Shown here piece by piece: positions 35,801 to 43,852 of a DNA stretch of 55,370 nucleotides (positions within the stretch are counted from its first letter, which is position 1; each line of letters starts with the position of its first letter). The translations under genes and the position numbers were made by a program. This stretch comes from an uncultured Clostridia bacterium (lineage in GTDB: Bacteria > Bacillota > Clostridia > TANB77 > CAG-508): the NCBI GenBank assembly GCA_944386675.1, contig CALXBY010000008.1, forward strand, positions 1 through 55,370. The letters run 5' to 3'. The notes beneath the pieces were generated by a model, which saw only the letters and a list, made by a program, of their open reading frames with translations, did not search any database and had not been told where the DNA came from.

Positions 35801-37409
35801 ATTTTGAAATTTCTTGCATATCATTATAATCATCTGCAAAAAATCGAATTTGCTTTGTATTATTCCAGATATGTGGTAACATTTTCATATGTTCCCATTT
35901 TTTTTGTATATCTTCTTTTACTAAAAATACTAATTTCAAATCTTCATAACTATGAAATGTAATTAACTGCATAAGAATACTTTGCATAAATTTTTCTACT
36001 AATTTTTCATTATCTTGTACAATTAAAGCTGAAACGTTTTTCTTTGCTAAAGACATCGTTATTGGTGCATCTTTTAGTATTTTAGATTTATTTCCTATTG
36101 TATTTAAAATTTCAACTAAATTATCATCTTCCATTGCAAATTGTTCCTCTGGATATTCTATATCAATTTCTAAAGGAACATCTCCAATTCCCAATCTAAC
36201 AGTTAAAAAATCATAGTCTTCTATATTTCTTTCCCATAATCTAGAGTTTCTTGTTTGTATAATATTATTACATTCTTCTGGTGATACATAATTATCAAAT
36301 AAAATCTTTCTTTGTTTTTCCATGATATTATCAATTAGTTCCACCTTTGAATCTATGTATCGTTTATATCTTTTTTGTCTCTTTTCTTCATATTTAATTT
36401 TTTGCTTTTTTTCATATTTCATCTGAAGTATCGGAAATAGAATCATTCCCACTAACATAATTAAAGCTGTTAATAATGATAAAGCTGTTTCCCCAAAACT
36501 AGCATTTCCACTTGTTAAATTATTTATCGTAGATAAGCTTGATATAATCATAACAGCTCCCATTGACAAAGTAGAACCTAATACTAAAAGCATTGGTAAT
36601 CCTTCTTTGCTTTGGATTTGTGGTGGTGGGTCAATTTTTACTTTTTCACGCTCTATGACATTGGTTATTCTAGGTGCTTTTGCAAAGTAATCTTTTTCAG
36701 AATAAATTTCTAAATCATTTTCATCTTCTTCTTTTAATTCTGAAAAATCATATTCCTTTGTATTAAGTGTAAATATCTCACTATTGCAACCCACCTTATT
36801 TAATGGATTATTAATAAATATACTTTTTCCTATAATAATTATTTTTAATCCCATTATAAAAATAACATCACCATTAAATAAGAGCTTTAGTTTGTTTTCT
36901 ACAGGTTTATTATTAATACAACATCCATATGTTCTATCAAAATTTTCTAATAATAATTTACCATTACTATAAAAAATTCGTGCATGATTATTTTTTATGA
37001 ATGGATTATCATATGAGATATCATTACTCTCATCTCTACCAATTAAAATTTCAGATAATATTTTTACATCTAGATGTATATATTTTTCACATGTAGGAGA
37101 ACAATATAAAATCCAAACATCATCTGAATTGTTAAAAAGAATATAATGCATACTATATTCCTTTAACATTATATTCTTAATTGTTTTTCCTTGAAAATTT
37201 CTAGGTACTTTACCATTTTTTATAATATTTATTTGTTCGGAATCCAATATTTTAAAATGATTATTACTTGTAATTTGCCATATACCATTTATGCTTTCTA
37301 TGTTAATTAATTTTTTATCATTTTTATCACGAATTGTATAATTCCCTCTTACAAATTCCGGTAAAGTCACTTTATATACTACATCTTTGCCTATTAATGT
37401 TGCAATCAA
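32823..37409 (-). CDS. essC: EssC-type FtsK/SpoIIIE ATPase, type VII secretion motor
   Basis: The membrane motor that recruits and exports WXG-type substrates. 1528 residues. The N-terminal part has FHA-type beta domains (ILIGRDESNDISYDNP near 121-136 with NNHARI at 140-145), two membrane segments at about 270-330, then ATPase domains: D1 with Walker A AGSTGSGKSEF near 725 and Walker B LLIICDEF; D2 with a variant P-loop FGNAESGKET near 1073; and a C-terminal third domain without a clear P-loop. This matches EssC/YukB. Its start lies about 50 bases after the DUF4176 gene. Confidence 0.95.
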   Translation of the reverse strand: MIATLIGKDVVYKVTLPEFVRGNYTIRDKNDKKLINIESINGIWQITSNNHFKILDSEQINIIKNGKVPRNFQGKTIKNIMLKEYSMHYILFNNSDDVWILYCSPTCEKYIHLDVKILSEILIGRDESNDISYDNPFIKNNHARIFYSNGKLLLENFDRTYGCCINNKPVENKLKLLFNGDVIFIMGLKIIIIGKSIFINNPLNKVGCNSEIFTLNTKEYDFSELKEEDENDLEIYSEKDYFAKAPRITNVIEREKVKIDPPPQIQSKEGLPMLLVLGSTLSMGAVMIISSLSTINNLTSGNASFGETALSLLTALIMLVGMILFPILQMKYEKKQKIKYEEKRQKRYKRYIDSKVELIDNIMEKQRKILFDNYVSPEECNNIIQTRNSRLWERNIEDYDFLTVRLGIGDVPLEIDIEYPEEQFAMEDDNLVEILNTIGNKSKILKDAPITMSLAKKNVSALIVQDNEKLVEKFMQSILMQLITFHSYEDLKLVFLVKEDIQKKWEHMKMLPHIWNNTKQIRFFADDYNDMQEISKYLEEELVNRLNIDEEIDYKSFSPYYLIITDDYKKIENLKIITEILKLKINVGFSILCITDDLMKLPNECKTFISLDNNNNGIMFESEISSTNQKEFKFDNSYTFFFEKICKEISNIPIKYTSSGHMMLPSSYSFLEMYDVGKIEQLNILQRWKSNDSTRSLQAPIGIDTSGMVITLDIHEKFHGPHGLIAGSTGSGKSEFIITYILSLAINYHPDDVAFILIDYKGGGLAGAFQKREIKLPHLVGTITNIDKMGLQRSLASIQSELRRRQVMFNEARNRIDEGTIDIYKYQRLYHEGVVEKPIPHLLIICDEFAELKQQQEEFMDELISVARIGRSLGVHLILATQKPAGIVNEQIRSNSKFGICLKVQSTEDSNDVINRPDAANLKRAGQFYMQVGNNEYFTMGLSAYSGAPYYPSDTTKKKVDNSIEFISNIGSVIKEVTNESQKKVNSDGEQLTNIVKYLYELAEQEHIKSKQLWMDNIPETIYIDKIREKYHVKNEKNMISPVIGEYDDPYNQRQGVVNLNLSKDGNTIIFGNAESGKETLLSTIVYDIMTNYTPEEAQLYLFDFGSEALKIFKKSPNVGDVIFMNDTEKISRFFEMIQKEIKERTAILSDYGGNYDLYIKSSGQKMPMIVVMINNYEAFNENYETEYDELLLTLTREGVKCGVVFIITANTTNDVRYRLAQNFKQKIALQLNNEDDFYNIFDDIGKKRPSHIFGRGLVKLEDIYEFQTAKICEPEKWNVHIKEVIQKLSEFYPSKAKPIPTLPDKVTIDMLKDAIEDISALPIGINKKNLNVFKYNFTKNLINIVTSKNIEDSIEFISNIKEVIKQLENVNIIIFDAERILQSKKVNLELNYKNFVLGIENDSNKNKQVISIIIGIDKFLNDLENGEEEFYEMLKKAEELGNYNFIIVDNAVRLKNHEYDDWYKENLSGDTGIWVGNGASDQFLITINSTSSDIINNCGQSFGYVINQGEPNLVKLVGMKERGEEYG

Positions 37410-37458
37410 TAAAATTCACCGCCTACTTATTTTCGTTTTTGCCTTCTGTTTTTTTATT

Positions 37459-37761
37459 TTATTTTGTTTCTTCTTTGGCACCTTGTAATAATTCATCTAA
37501 TTGTGCTTTAAATTTTTCTTCTTCTTCATCAACTAATCCATAATGATATACTTTTTCAATTTGTTCATGGTCAAATAAACAGGTTTGGCTAGAAGATAAG
37601 AATCCTTCTGGATATAAACATCCACTATAATCCCACATCTTATTTTCTTCAGTATTTTGCTCTTCTATAGCACAAAATCCTGAAATCATAACTCTTTTGC
37701 TTCCTCCTTTTAACATAACAACTGTTCCAATTGGTAAAAATTTTTCTCCTATTTTTTCCAT
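37459..37761 (-). CDS. DUF4176 protein of the type VII cluster
   Basis: 100 residues: LPIGTVVMLKGGSKRVMISGF, then WDYSGCLYPEGFLS and FDHEQIEKVYHYGLVDEEEEKF. This is the DUF4176 pattern, a family repeatedly encoded in Firmicutes type VII loci next to LXG or WXG substrates. Its role is not known; a chaperone or accessory role is often suspected. The start overlaps the stop of the 90-residue gene by one base. Confidence 0.85.
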   Translation of the reverse strand: MEKIGEKFLPIGTVVMLKGGSKRVMISGFCAIEEQNTEENKMWDYSGCLYPEGFLSSSQTCLFDHEQIEKVYHYGLVDEEEEKFKAQLDELLQGAKEETK

Positions 37762-38033
37762 TATCTTTCCTCCTCCTCTTCTTTATTTCTTCTTACACCT
37801 TCAACCATATCTGAATATTCTGTTGTTTCAGTAATTAAACAACCTTTTTCAATTGCTTCTGCTAAAGCTTTAGCTTTTTTTACATAATTATGATTTGAAT
37901 GCCAATCACGTGGATATAAATCCCTATTAGCTGATGGTTTCCATGATATTTCTCTTCCTCTTGATTTTTCATATTGTACTTCTAACATATGGCATACCAT
38001 TTCTTGTTCTTGCTTTTCTTTATTTTCTTCCAT
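37761..38033 (-). CDS. 90-residue cytosolic protein of the type VII cluster
   Basis: A charged, soluble protein: acidic ends (MEENKEKQEQE; RRNKEEEEER) around a core with SWKPSANRDLYPRDWHSNHN and KAKALAEAIEKGCLITETTEY. No membrane segment, no family I recognise. It sits between the toxin-like gene and DUF4176, where an immunity protein or a specific chaperone is often encoded. The ribosome-binding site before 38033 (AGGAGGTAATATAT) is good. Confidence 0.65.
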   Translation of the reverse strand: MEENKEKQEQEMVCHMLEVQYEKSRGREISWKPSANRDLYPRDWHSNHNYVKKAKALAEAIEKGCLITETTEYSDMVEGVRRNKEEEEER

Positions 38034-38049
38034 ATTTATATATTACCTC

Positions 38050-41000
38050 CTACTCAAAAAAACTATTATACAACTCGTCTAGCATATTATAAAAATCTTC
38101 TCCAAATATTGTTTTCAAATCCGCTAATGCTTGATTATGATTTAATGCTTTTAATGAAGAAAAATTAGCAATTAATTCATGTAATTGTGTAACAGTACCT
38201 TTTTTTCCCGTATAATATTTTTTATCAGATCTATGGCTGTACGGTGTATATATTTCATTACCATATATATCTTCTCCTTTTGATAAATATACTGCATCAA
38301 TAATATCTGATATAGCAGTAGCATAATCATATTGCGTTCTATATAAATTATCCGAATTTTCACATATCAAAGAGTTAATATATTTTGTCATTATTTCATA
38401 AGAACTAACATTTTTATTACTTTTTTTAACAATATCAATAATTTTCTCATCAAGTCCTAATTTTCTTAAATTAGAAACTGTAAATAATTTTGATTTATTA
38501 TTATCTATTATGATAGCCATACTTGCTATATAATCATCTATTGTGTTATATCCTTGCGATTTAACCCAGTTGTCAATATTTGATATTGCAATTTCATCCA
38601 TTTTATGGTCAATATTACAAAACGTTTCTCCCACCTGACTTAAAGTATTATTATTGCTTGAAATTACTCTTGCTTGATTCATAATATCAATATAATTATC
38701 AGGAATTTTTTCTTTTCCAACTAGTGAAAATAATAAGTGTCCTGATTCATGAAAAAGTATACATTTTCCTGCATCATTAATTCTATTTGCTCCTAACTTT
38801 AAAACCTTTCCGTTAATATTCCAATAGCAACCATTATTAGCATCAATTTCGAATCTTAATTTCGGATATTTTGCTTTTAATTCTATATACTTTGAAATAA
38901 ATTTTCGAACCTCTGTATTTCCATTTGCCAATTCTTTTTCTAATACACTTGACATCCAATTAATCATTTGAGGATCACTTTTTTTACCAGTACCTATTAC
39001 AGAGATAAAATCATTAAGCATTTGTTGATTTTCTGCAAAATAGGTTTTTACAAAATTTCTTGCTCCATAGTCACCTGTAATTACTGAGAAGTTTCCTTTG
39101 TTTAATTCTTGCATGATGTATTCTCTTGATGTTCTATCTCCATATTTATCTAATGTTCTTTTTATCGCTTCTTCTAAACTATTAACTGTTTGACTAGAAT
39201 TTACACCATTTTGTACTTGATTCAAATTTATTTCATCAGAAATTTCACTATTGATATTTACTTTTTGTGGATTTCCCGCTGTTTGTAAGAACTTATTTCC
39301 ATCTAATATTCCATTTTTGTCACATCCAATAAATCCTAAATTATATTTTGGGTCTAGATTATATATACCTAATTCTGGATTAAATTTCAAGATATCTTCT
39401 AGTGATGAACCTTTTGGTATTTCTATTATCATTGCTCCATCTATTGGATTGTTACCTTGACTTAAACCATTTGAATTTTTTAATCTTAATAGCAATTCGT
39501 ATAATCCGCCGCCAGTTACTTTTGTCATTGTATCGCCTAAATCTATATTTTCTATTATATTAGGTGCTGCATTTCCTCCACTTGTAGAATTTCCTAAACA
39601 TCTTATTCCTTCATCCATTATAGAATCTACATCCGCACTATTTACAGTTTTTATATAGATGTCACTATTTCCATTAAATAGATTTTTCAATTTTTGTCCT
39701 GTGATTTCATCTATATATCCTTTTTCATTTACTTGTTTTAACATATTTTGTATTTGTTCACTTGAGAAGAATCCATTTTTTATGTTTGCTTTATAGAAAT
39801 CACCCATATCATCTATATTTAATTGGAAACCGTGTTCTGGATCTATTACGTTTCTTATTGTTTCTTCATCTATATTTGCATTATTAAATTTCATGTTTCC
39901 ATTAGTTTTACCAGGCATTTTATAATCAAATACTTCTCCACCTGCAGAACCTATTAATCCTACTCCTATATTTGTAAGTACTGATTGCCATCCACCTTGT
40001 TCTTTCCATGCCTCATCCCATGTTTTTCCATTTGTGATAGCTGTTATGGCTGTTCTAAATGGTGTATCAAATCCATTAAATGCTGTATCTGCTCCAACTC
40101 TTATTGCAGATGTTCCTAACTTTGAACCACCTTTTAGCGTCCAATTTCCTAGCTTTCCTCCAACATACCATTGAACACCTTCCCAAGCACCATTTGCTGC
40201 ACCATAAAGTAGTCCTTTCACTCCATTTTCAAAGGTTTTCCAGTCTTCTGGCATTTCTCTTATTTGTTCTATTTGTTCAAACTCTTCTTTACTTATTTTT
40301 CCAGCTTGATAATCATTTTTAATTTCTTCCCATTGTTCATCCGTCAAATTTCGAATGGTTACAAAGGTATCGAATTCATCTTTTGTTATTTCACCTTCTT
40401 GGTATAATTTTTGAATTCCTTCCCATGAAGAATCTCTTGCAGCACCCCATGCTTCTTGTGTATATTTACCTGTTCCTGCAGCCGCTGCAATACCAGCTGA
40501 AGTTGCAGCAAAAGATAATCCACTTGCTCCTGCTGTTAATGCTGTACCTGCTCCTAATGTTGCTACTGTTAATACAATAACACCTGCCACATATCCAAGT
40601 CCTGAAGAAATATTGGTTACAATTCCGTCTGATTTACATGCATCTATTGCATGTTCATCTAACCATTTTCCTACAGCAGTATTTTCGTAAAAATCTTTAA
40701 ATGCATTTCCAACATGGTCTTCTGCTACAAATGCCATTGTTTGTTTCCACATTTTTGCTGTCATAGATTCCCATTCATCTGTATTTCCTGTTATTACACT
40801 ACCTATATATGTAATAGCATCTGCCAAACCTGTTTTTGTACTTTGTACTCCTGTTTCTACAATCAAAGCAAGATCTCCTAAAGATTCCCCAAATTGACCA
40901 ATTCCTTTTGCAAGTCCTAGTACTACATTGGATACAGATGCTGCTGCACTTTGCAGAGCTTCTCCTACTTGTGGTACAACTTCCGTGCAAAAAGAATTCC

Positions 41001-41688
41001 AAGCAGTACCTACATGACTCGCCGCTTCATTGAGTCCATTTTCTATACTTTGATTTATCTGACATGCCTTTTCATATCCTTTTTTAGCAAAATCTGTAAT
41101 TCCTTTTTCTACTTTGTTAATTCCTTTTGAAACCTCATTTATAGCACCTGTTACAATTTTACTCACTTTTGCTTTTGTTTCTTTTACTAATTTTACACCT
41201 GTTTTTTTAGCAGTACTAAAAAGTGATTTCCATGTTGATGAAATTTTAGCTCCAACTTGGCTAAGTCCTTTTTGTACTCCTTTTGCTACTGATTGTGCCA
41301 AATCAAATCCTGCCTTAAATAATCCTGATTGCACGCCACCAGTCAAAGCCATAGATGCTGCTGTTCCTGCTATTTTTCCCGCTGTTGCTCCTATTCCTCC
41401 AAAACTTACCATATCTAGCTTACCTAATAATGAATTAATCGCACTACTACTTTTACTTTCTGCTGCTTGGAATTTGCTAACAACATCACTTGCCCATCTA
41501 TTAATATTCTCTACTTCATTACTTATATTACTTGCTTCTTGTGACATACTTCTTAATGTACCTGCACAACCAAAACTAGATGGTATATCTAATGATGATA
41601 TAGAACTTGCCACTCTATTTAAATATGAACTTGCATTACTTAATTTTGGTTTTACTTTATTATTTATTCCATTTGTATCTACTTTCAT
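38050..41688 (-). CDS. Type VII-linked toxin-like protein with C-terminal zincin domain
   Basis: 1212 residues. The first 95 form a helical WXG100-like export domain (NNKVKPKLSNASSYLNRVAS; INRWASDVVSKF). Next come long Ala/Gly/Ser-rich amphipathic stretches (100-330) and hydrophobic segments near 355-405. Residues 415-600 are soluble, with two repeats of GEITKDEFDTF/GKISKEEFEQI type. A middle domain at about 690-830 (YIKTVNSADVDSIMDEGIRC) is unknown. The C-terminal 300 residues contain HESGH (His980, Glu981, His984) and a later HELIANF (about 1170) that could give the third zinc ligand. This is the layout of a polymorphic toxin with a metallopeptidase tip. No classic LXG domain. Confidence 0.8.
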   Translation of the reverse strand: MKVDTNGINNKVKPKLSNASSYLNRVASSISSLDIPSSFGCAGTLRSMSQEASNISNEVENINRWASDVVSKFQAAESKSSSAINSLLGKLDMVSFGGIGATAGKIAGTAASMALTGGVQSGLFKAGFDLAQSVAKGVQKGLSQVGAKISSTWKSLFSTAKKTGVKLVKETKAKVSKIVTGAINEVSKGINKVEKGITDFAKKGYEKACQINQSIENGLNEAASHVGTAWNSFCTEVVPQVGEALQSAAASVSNVVLGLAKGIGQFGESLGDLALIVETGVQSTKTGLADAITYIGSVITGNTDEWESMTAKMWKQTMAFVAEDHVGNAFKDFYENTAVGKWLDEHAIDACKSDGIVTNISSGLGYVAGVIVLTVATLGAGTALTAGASGLSFAATSAGIAAAAGTGKYTQEAWGAARDSSWEGIQKLYQEGEITKDEFDTFVTIRNLTDEQWEEIKNDYQAGKISKEEFEQIEQIREMPEDWKTFENGVKGLLYGAANGAWEGVQWYVGGKLGNWTLKGGSKLGTSAIRVGADTAFNGFDTPFRTAITAITNGKTWDEAWKEQGGWQSVLTNIGVGLIGSAGGEVFDYKMPGKTNGNMKFNNANIDEETIRNVIDPEHGFQLNIDDMGDFYKANIKNGFFSSEQIQNMLKQVNEKGYIDEITGQKLKNLFNGNSDIYIKTVNSADVDSIMDEGIRCLGNSTSGGNAAPNIIENIDLGDTMTKVTGGGLYELLLRLKNSNGLSQGNNPIDGAMIIEIPKGSSLEDILKFNPELGIYNLDPKYNLGFIGCDKNGILDGNKFLQTAGNPQKVNINSEISDEINLNQVQNGVNSSQTVNSLEEAIKRTLDKYGDRTSREYIMQELNKGNFSVITGDYGARNFVKTYFAENQQMLNDFISVIGTGKKSDPQMINWMSSVLEKELANGNTEVRKFISKYIELKAKYPKLRFEIDANNGCYWNINGKVLKLGANRINDAGKCILFHESGHLLFSLVGKEKIPDNYIDIMNQARVISSNNNTLSQVGETFCNIDHKMDEIAISNIDNWVKSQGYNTIDDYIASMAIIIDNNKSKLFTVSNLRKLGLDEKIIDIVKKSNKNVSSYEIMTKYINSLICENSDNLYRTQYDYATAISDIIDAVYLSKGEDIYGNEIYTPYSHRSDKKYYTGKKGTVTQLHELIANFSSLKALNHNQALADLKTIFGEDFYNMLDELYNSFFE

Positions 41689-41700
41689 AGTTATTCGCTC

Positions 41701-42078
41701 CTATCCTCGTCTTAATCTATATAAAGCATTTTGTCTAATCCTTTCCTTACTTGCCTTTTCTTGATTAATTATACTTATCCTATTACTTATTTCTGGTATA
41801 ACTGAGCCATTTAAAGTGCTAATCATACTATTTACTCTACTTTCGCAACTTTGAAGACTACTGATTTTTGAATTTACTTCTGTACTTGAATAACTATTTT
41901 TTAAATTTACTCTTGCATCATTAATTGCATTTTTTGCATTTCTTAAGTTTGGTAAAATTTGTCCACTAATTCTTGATTTTAAATTTTGATATGCTCTTTT
42001 TTCTGCATTTAGTTCATTTATTCTGCCTACTGCATTGTTTATTTGTCTTTGTAACTGATATCTTTCACTAGCTTCCAT
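41701..42078 (-). CDS. Helical partner protein of the type VII substrate
   Basis: 125 residues, nearly all helix with heptad-like spacing (YQLQRQINNAVGRINELNAE; NLRNAKNAINDARVNLKNSY; SLQSCESRVNSMISTLNG) and a basic tail (ALYRLRRG). It resembles the small helical proteins (DUF5082 and similar, like YwqI) encoded directly upstream of LXG toxins, which bind the toxin's export domain as a targeting partner. The toxin gene starts 12 bases downstream. Confidence 0.72.
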   Translation of the reverse strand: MEASERYQLQRQINNAVGRINELNAEKRAYQNLKSRISGQILPNLRNAKNAINDARVNLKNSYSSTEVNSKISSLQSCESRVNSMISTLNGSVIPEISNRISIINQEKASKERIRQNALYRLRRG

Positions 42079-42117
42079 AAAAAACCCCTTTTTCTTTTTC
42101 TTATTTTTCTATATGTA

Positions 42118-42175
42118 CTTTCCTTGATAACCATTTCGAATAGTTACCAAGGAAAGCACATATAAAATGTGCTTT
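42118..42175 (-). promoter_or_regulatory. Two overlapping hairpins after the WXG-type gene
   Basis: Hairpin one: 14-base arms 42118-42131 and 42143-42156 with one mismatch. Hairpin two: AAAGCACAT (42153-42161) and ATGTGCTTT (42167-42175). They share four bases, so they compete. Neither is followed by a T run, so they are more likely to stabilise or process the upstream WXG message than to stop transcription. Confidence 0.55.
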
Positions 42176-42178
42176 GTT

Positions 42179-42793
42179 TTATGATACAGTATTTGCTTTT
42201 TCTGCTCTTTGTATATCGTCTAGTGTCTCGTTCATAAGTTTTGTAAAATCTTTCATTATGTCATCAAAAGATCTTGTTATACTTGTTTTTAAGCTTTGAA
42301 ATTTACTTTTAAATGCTTCAGAAGCTTCACTTTCCCATTTAATTTTATTATACTCTGTACCAATTTTAGTCATATACTCTTTTGCTTTCTTAAAATTATT
42401 TAAAACATTTTTTTGTACATCAGCAACATTTGAAGTAATAAATTTCATTCCAACATCATTTGATAAATTAATATTACTTATTCTTTGAATCATTGTTTGA
42501 GAAGCTGATGTTGCATTAGCACCCCTATCTGCTTGTGAATAATTGTTGGCAACTGTTTCTAATGTGTATGGAATATCAGTTACAACTAATTTTAGCATTT
42601 CATTAAGTTGTGTTGTTATATTGTTAAATGATTTTACTAATTCATTGTATCTTATTCCATACCAAGAAGTATGCATATTTTCTATGCTTTTATAGGCAGT
42701 TGTCATTTGAGTATTAAGTTGTTGTCCTAAAGATCTCATTTGTTTTGCTTGGTTTGGCATTGCCATATAATCAACATTTTGAATCCTAGCCAT
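42179..42793 (-). CDS. Double WXG100-like secreted protein
   Basis: 204 residues that look like two WXG100 units in one chain. The first has a turn WYG (Trp44 in HTSWYGIRYNEL) between helices, the second WES (Trp153 in IKWESEASEAFKSKF). Normal WXG100 proteins have one such unit of about 100 residues and dimerise; here the dimer may be formed within one protein. It is the first gene of the cluster with its own promoter, and its ribosome-binding site (AAAGGAGGAAAAG) is strong. Confidence 0.8.
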   Translation of the reverse strand: MARIQNVDYMAMPNQAKQMRSLGQQLNTQMTTAYKSIENMHTSWYGIRYNELVKSFNNITTQLNEMLKLVVTDIPYTLETVANNYSQADRGANATSASQTMIQRISNINLSNDVGMKFITSNVADVQKNVLNNFKKAKEYMTKIGTEYNKIKWESEASEAFKSKFQSLKTSITRSFDDIMKDFTKLMNETLDDIQRAEKANTVS

Positions 42794-42861
42794 TTTCTTT
42801 TCCTCCTTTCATCTTCTGGTTTATAAAAGGTTATACTTAGCCTTTTAAATTTTACAACTCA

Positions 42862-42890
42862 AATGTATCATAGCAAATTTTATTTGTCAA
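42862..42890 (-). promoter_or_regulatory. Promoter of the type VII cluster
   Basis: TTGACA (42885-42890) and TACATT (42862-42867), 17-base spacer, about 70 bases before the first start codon. A closer TATGAT at 12 bases is a poorer choice. Confidence 0.6.
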
Positions 42891-42977
42891 CTTTATTTTT
42901 TTAATTTTTTTGTTTTCTAATCAACCTTTATGAATGTAAATTTTGCTTAGCCTTTTCTTTTCTATACCATAAAAAAA

Positions 42978-43015
42978 TTTCCAAAATATTAAACTTTTGT
43001 CCAATATTTTGGAAA
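42978..43015. terminator. Terminator between the ABC permease and the type VII cluster
   Basis: Perfect 13-base arms TTTCCAAAATATT and AATATTTTGGAAA around 12 bases; on the minus strand followed by TTTTTTTATGG. It ends the ABC transcript before the type VII promoter. Confidence 0.82.
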
Positions 43016-43045
43016 CTTTTTAATTTTGAATTATATCCTTTTTTG

Positions 43046-43852
43046 TTATTGGAATTTTTTAGATTTTAATATCATTTTTTCCAACAATAATACTGCCAAA
43101 TACATAACTCCTGCTACAACACCAAGTATGATAACACTTGCCATAACCAAATCTAATTTAAATACCTGCCCTCCATACACAATTAGGTATCCTAAACCTG
43201 CTTTTGATACTAGAAATTCTCCTGATATAACACCAACTAAAGAAAGTCCTATATTTACTTTTAGAGAATTTATAAAAGTAGAAATATTGGCTGGTATAAC
43301 AATTTTAGTTAATATTTGAAATTTGGTAGCTTTAAATGTTTTTGCCATCTTAATTAAATCTTTATCTGTTCTTATAAATCCATTTAAATTTTCTAATATC
43401 GTAACTACTAATGAAATAGCAACTGCCATAACAATAATTGCAGGTGTTCCAGCTCCTACCCATATAATAATAACAGGTCCTAATGCTACTTTAGGTAAAC
43501 TATTTAATACAACTAAATAAGGTTCTAATACATCTGAAAGAAATTTTGACCACCATAAAATAATTGCAATCACACTTCCTAAAATTGTTCCTATTAAAAA
43601 ACCGACAACCGTTTCATATACAGTTACTTTAATATGCATTAACAAATCATTTGATCCTAAATTTGTTAGTGTTTGCCATATCCTACTTGGCTTGCTCATA
43701 ATAAAACTATCAATTACATTCATATTCGCTAATATCTCCCATATTGCTAAAAAGCCAACTAGTATTGCTATCTGTGTTATAAATACTACTATTTTTCTTT
43801 TTCGATTATGGTTGATATATTGCTTTCTTTCCTGTGATAAAAAATTATTCAT
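43046..43852 (-). CDS. ABC importer permease (SsuC/TauC type)
   Basis: 268 residues with six membrane segments and the BPD_transp_1 EAA loop (MAKTFKATKFQILTKIVIPA). Works with the ATPase at 43845 and probably the binding protein at 31491. The ATG at 43852 overlaps the ATPase stop by eight bases and has AAGGAG ten bases upstream, so the longer frame to 43891 is not used. Substrate unknown (sulfonate, thiamine-precursor or similar). Confidence 0.9.
   Translation of the reverse strand: MNNFLSQERKQYINHNRKRKIVVFITQIAILVGFLAIWEILANMNVIDSFIMSKPSRIWQTLTNLGSNDLLMHIKVTVYETVVGFLIGTILGSVIAIILWWSKFLSDVLEPYLVVLNSLPKVALGPVIIIWVGAGTPAIIVMAVAISLVVTILENLNGFIRTDKDLIKMAKTFKATKFQILTKIVIPANISTFINSLKVNIGLSLVGVISGEFLVSKAGLGYLIVYGGQVFKLDLVMASVIILGVVAGVMYLAVLLLEKMILKSKKFQ

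Noticed and set aside
40080-41764. Several long plus-strand frames opposite the toxin-like gene
   Set aside because: Leu/Ser-rich shadows of the minus-strand coding sequence without ribosome-binding sites.
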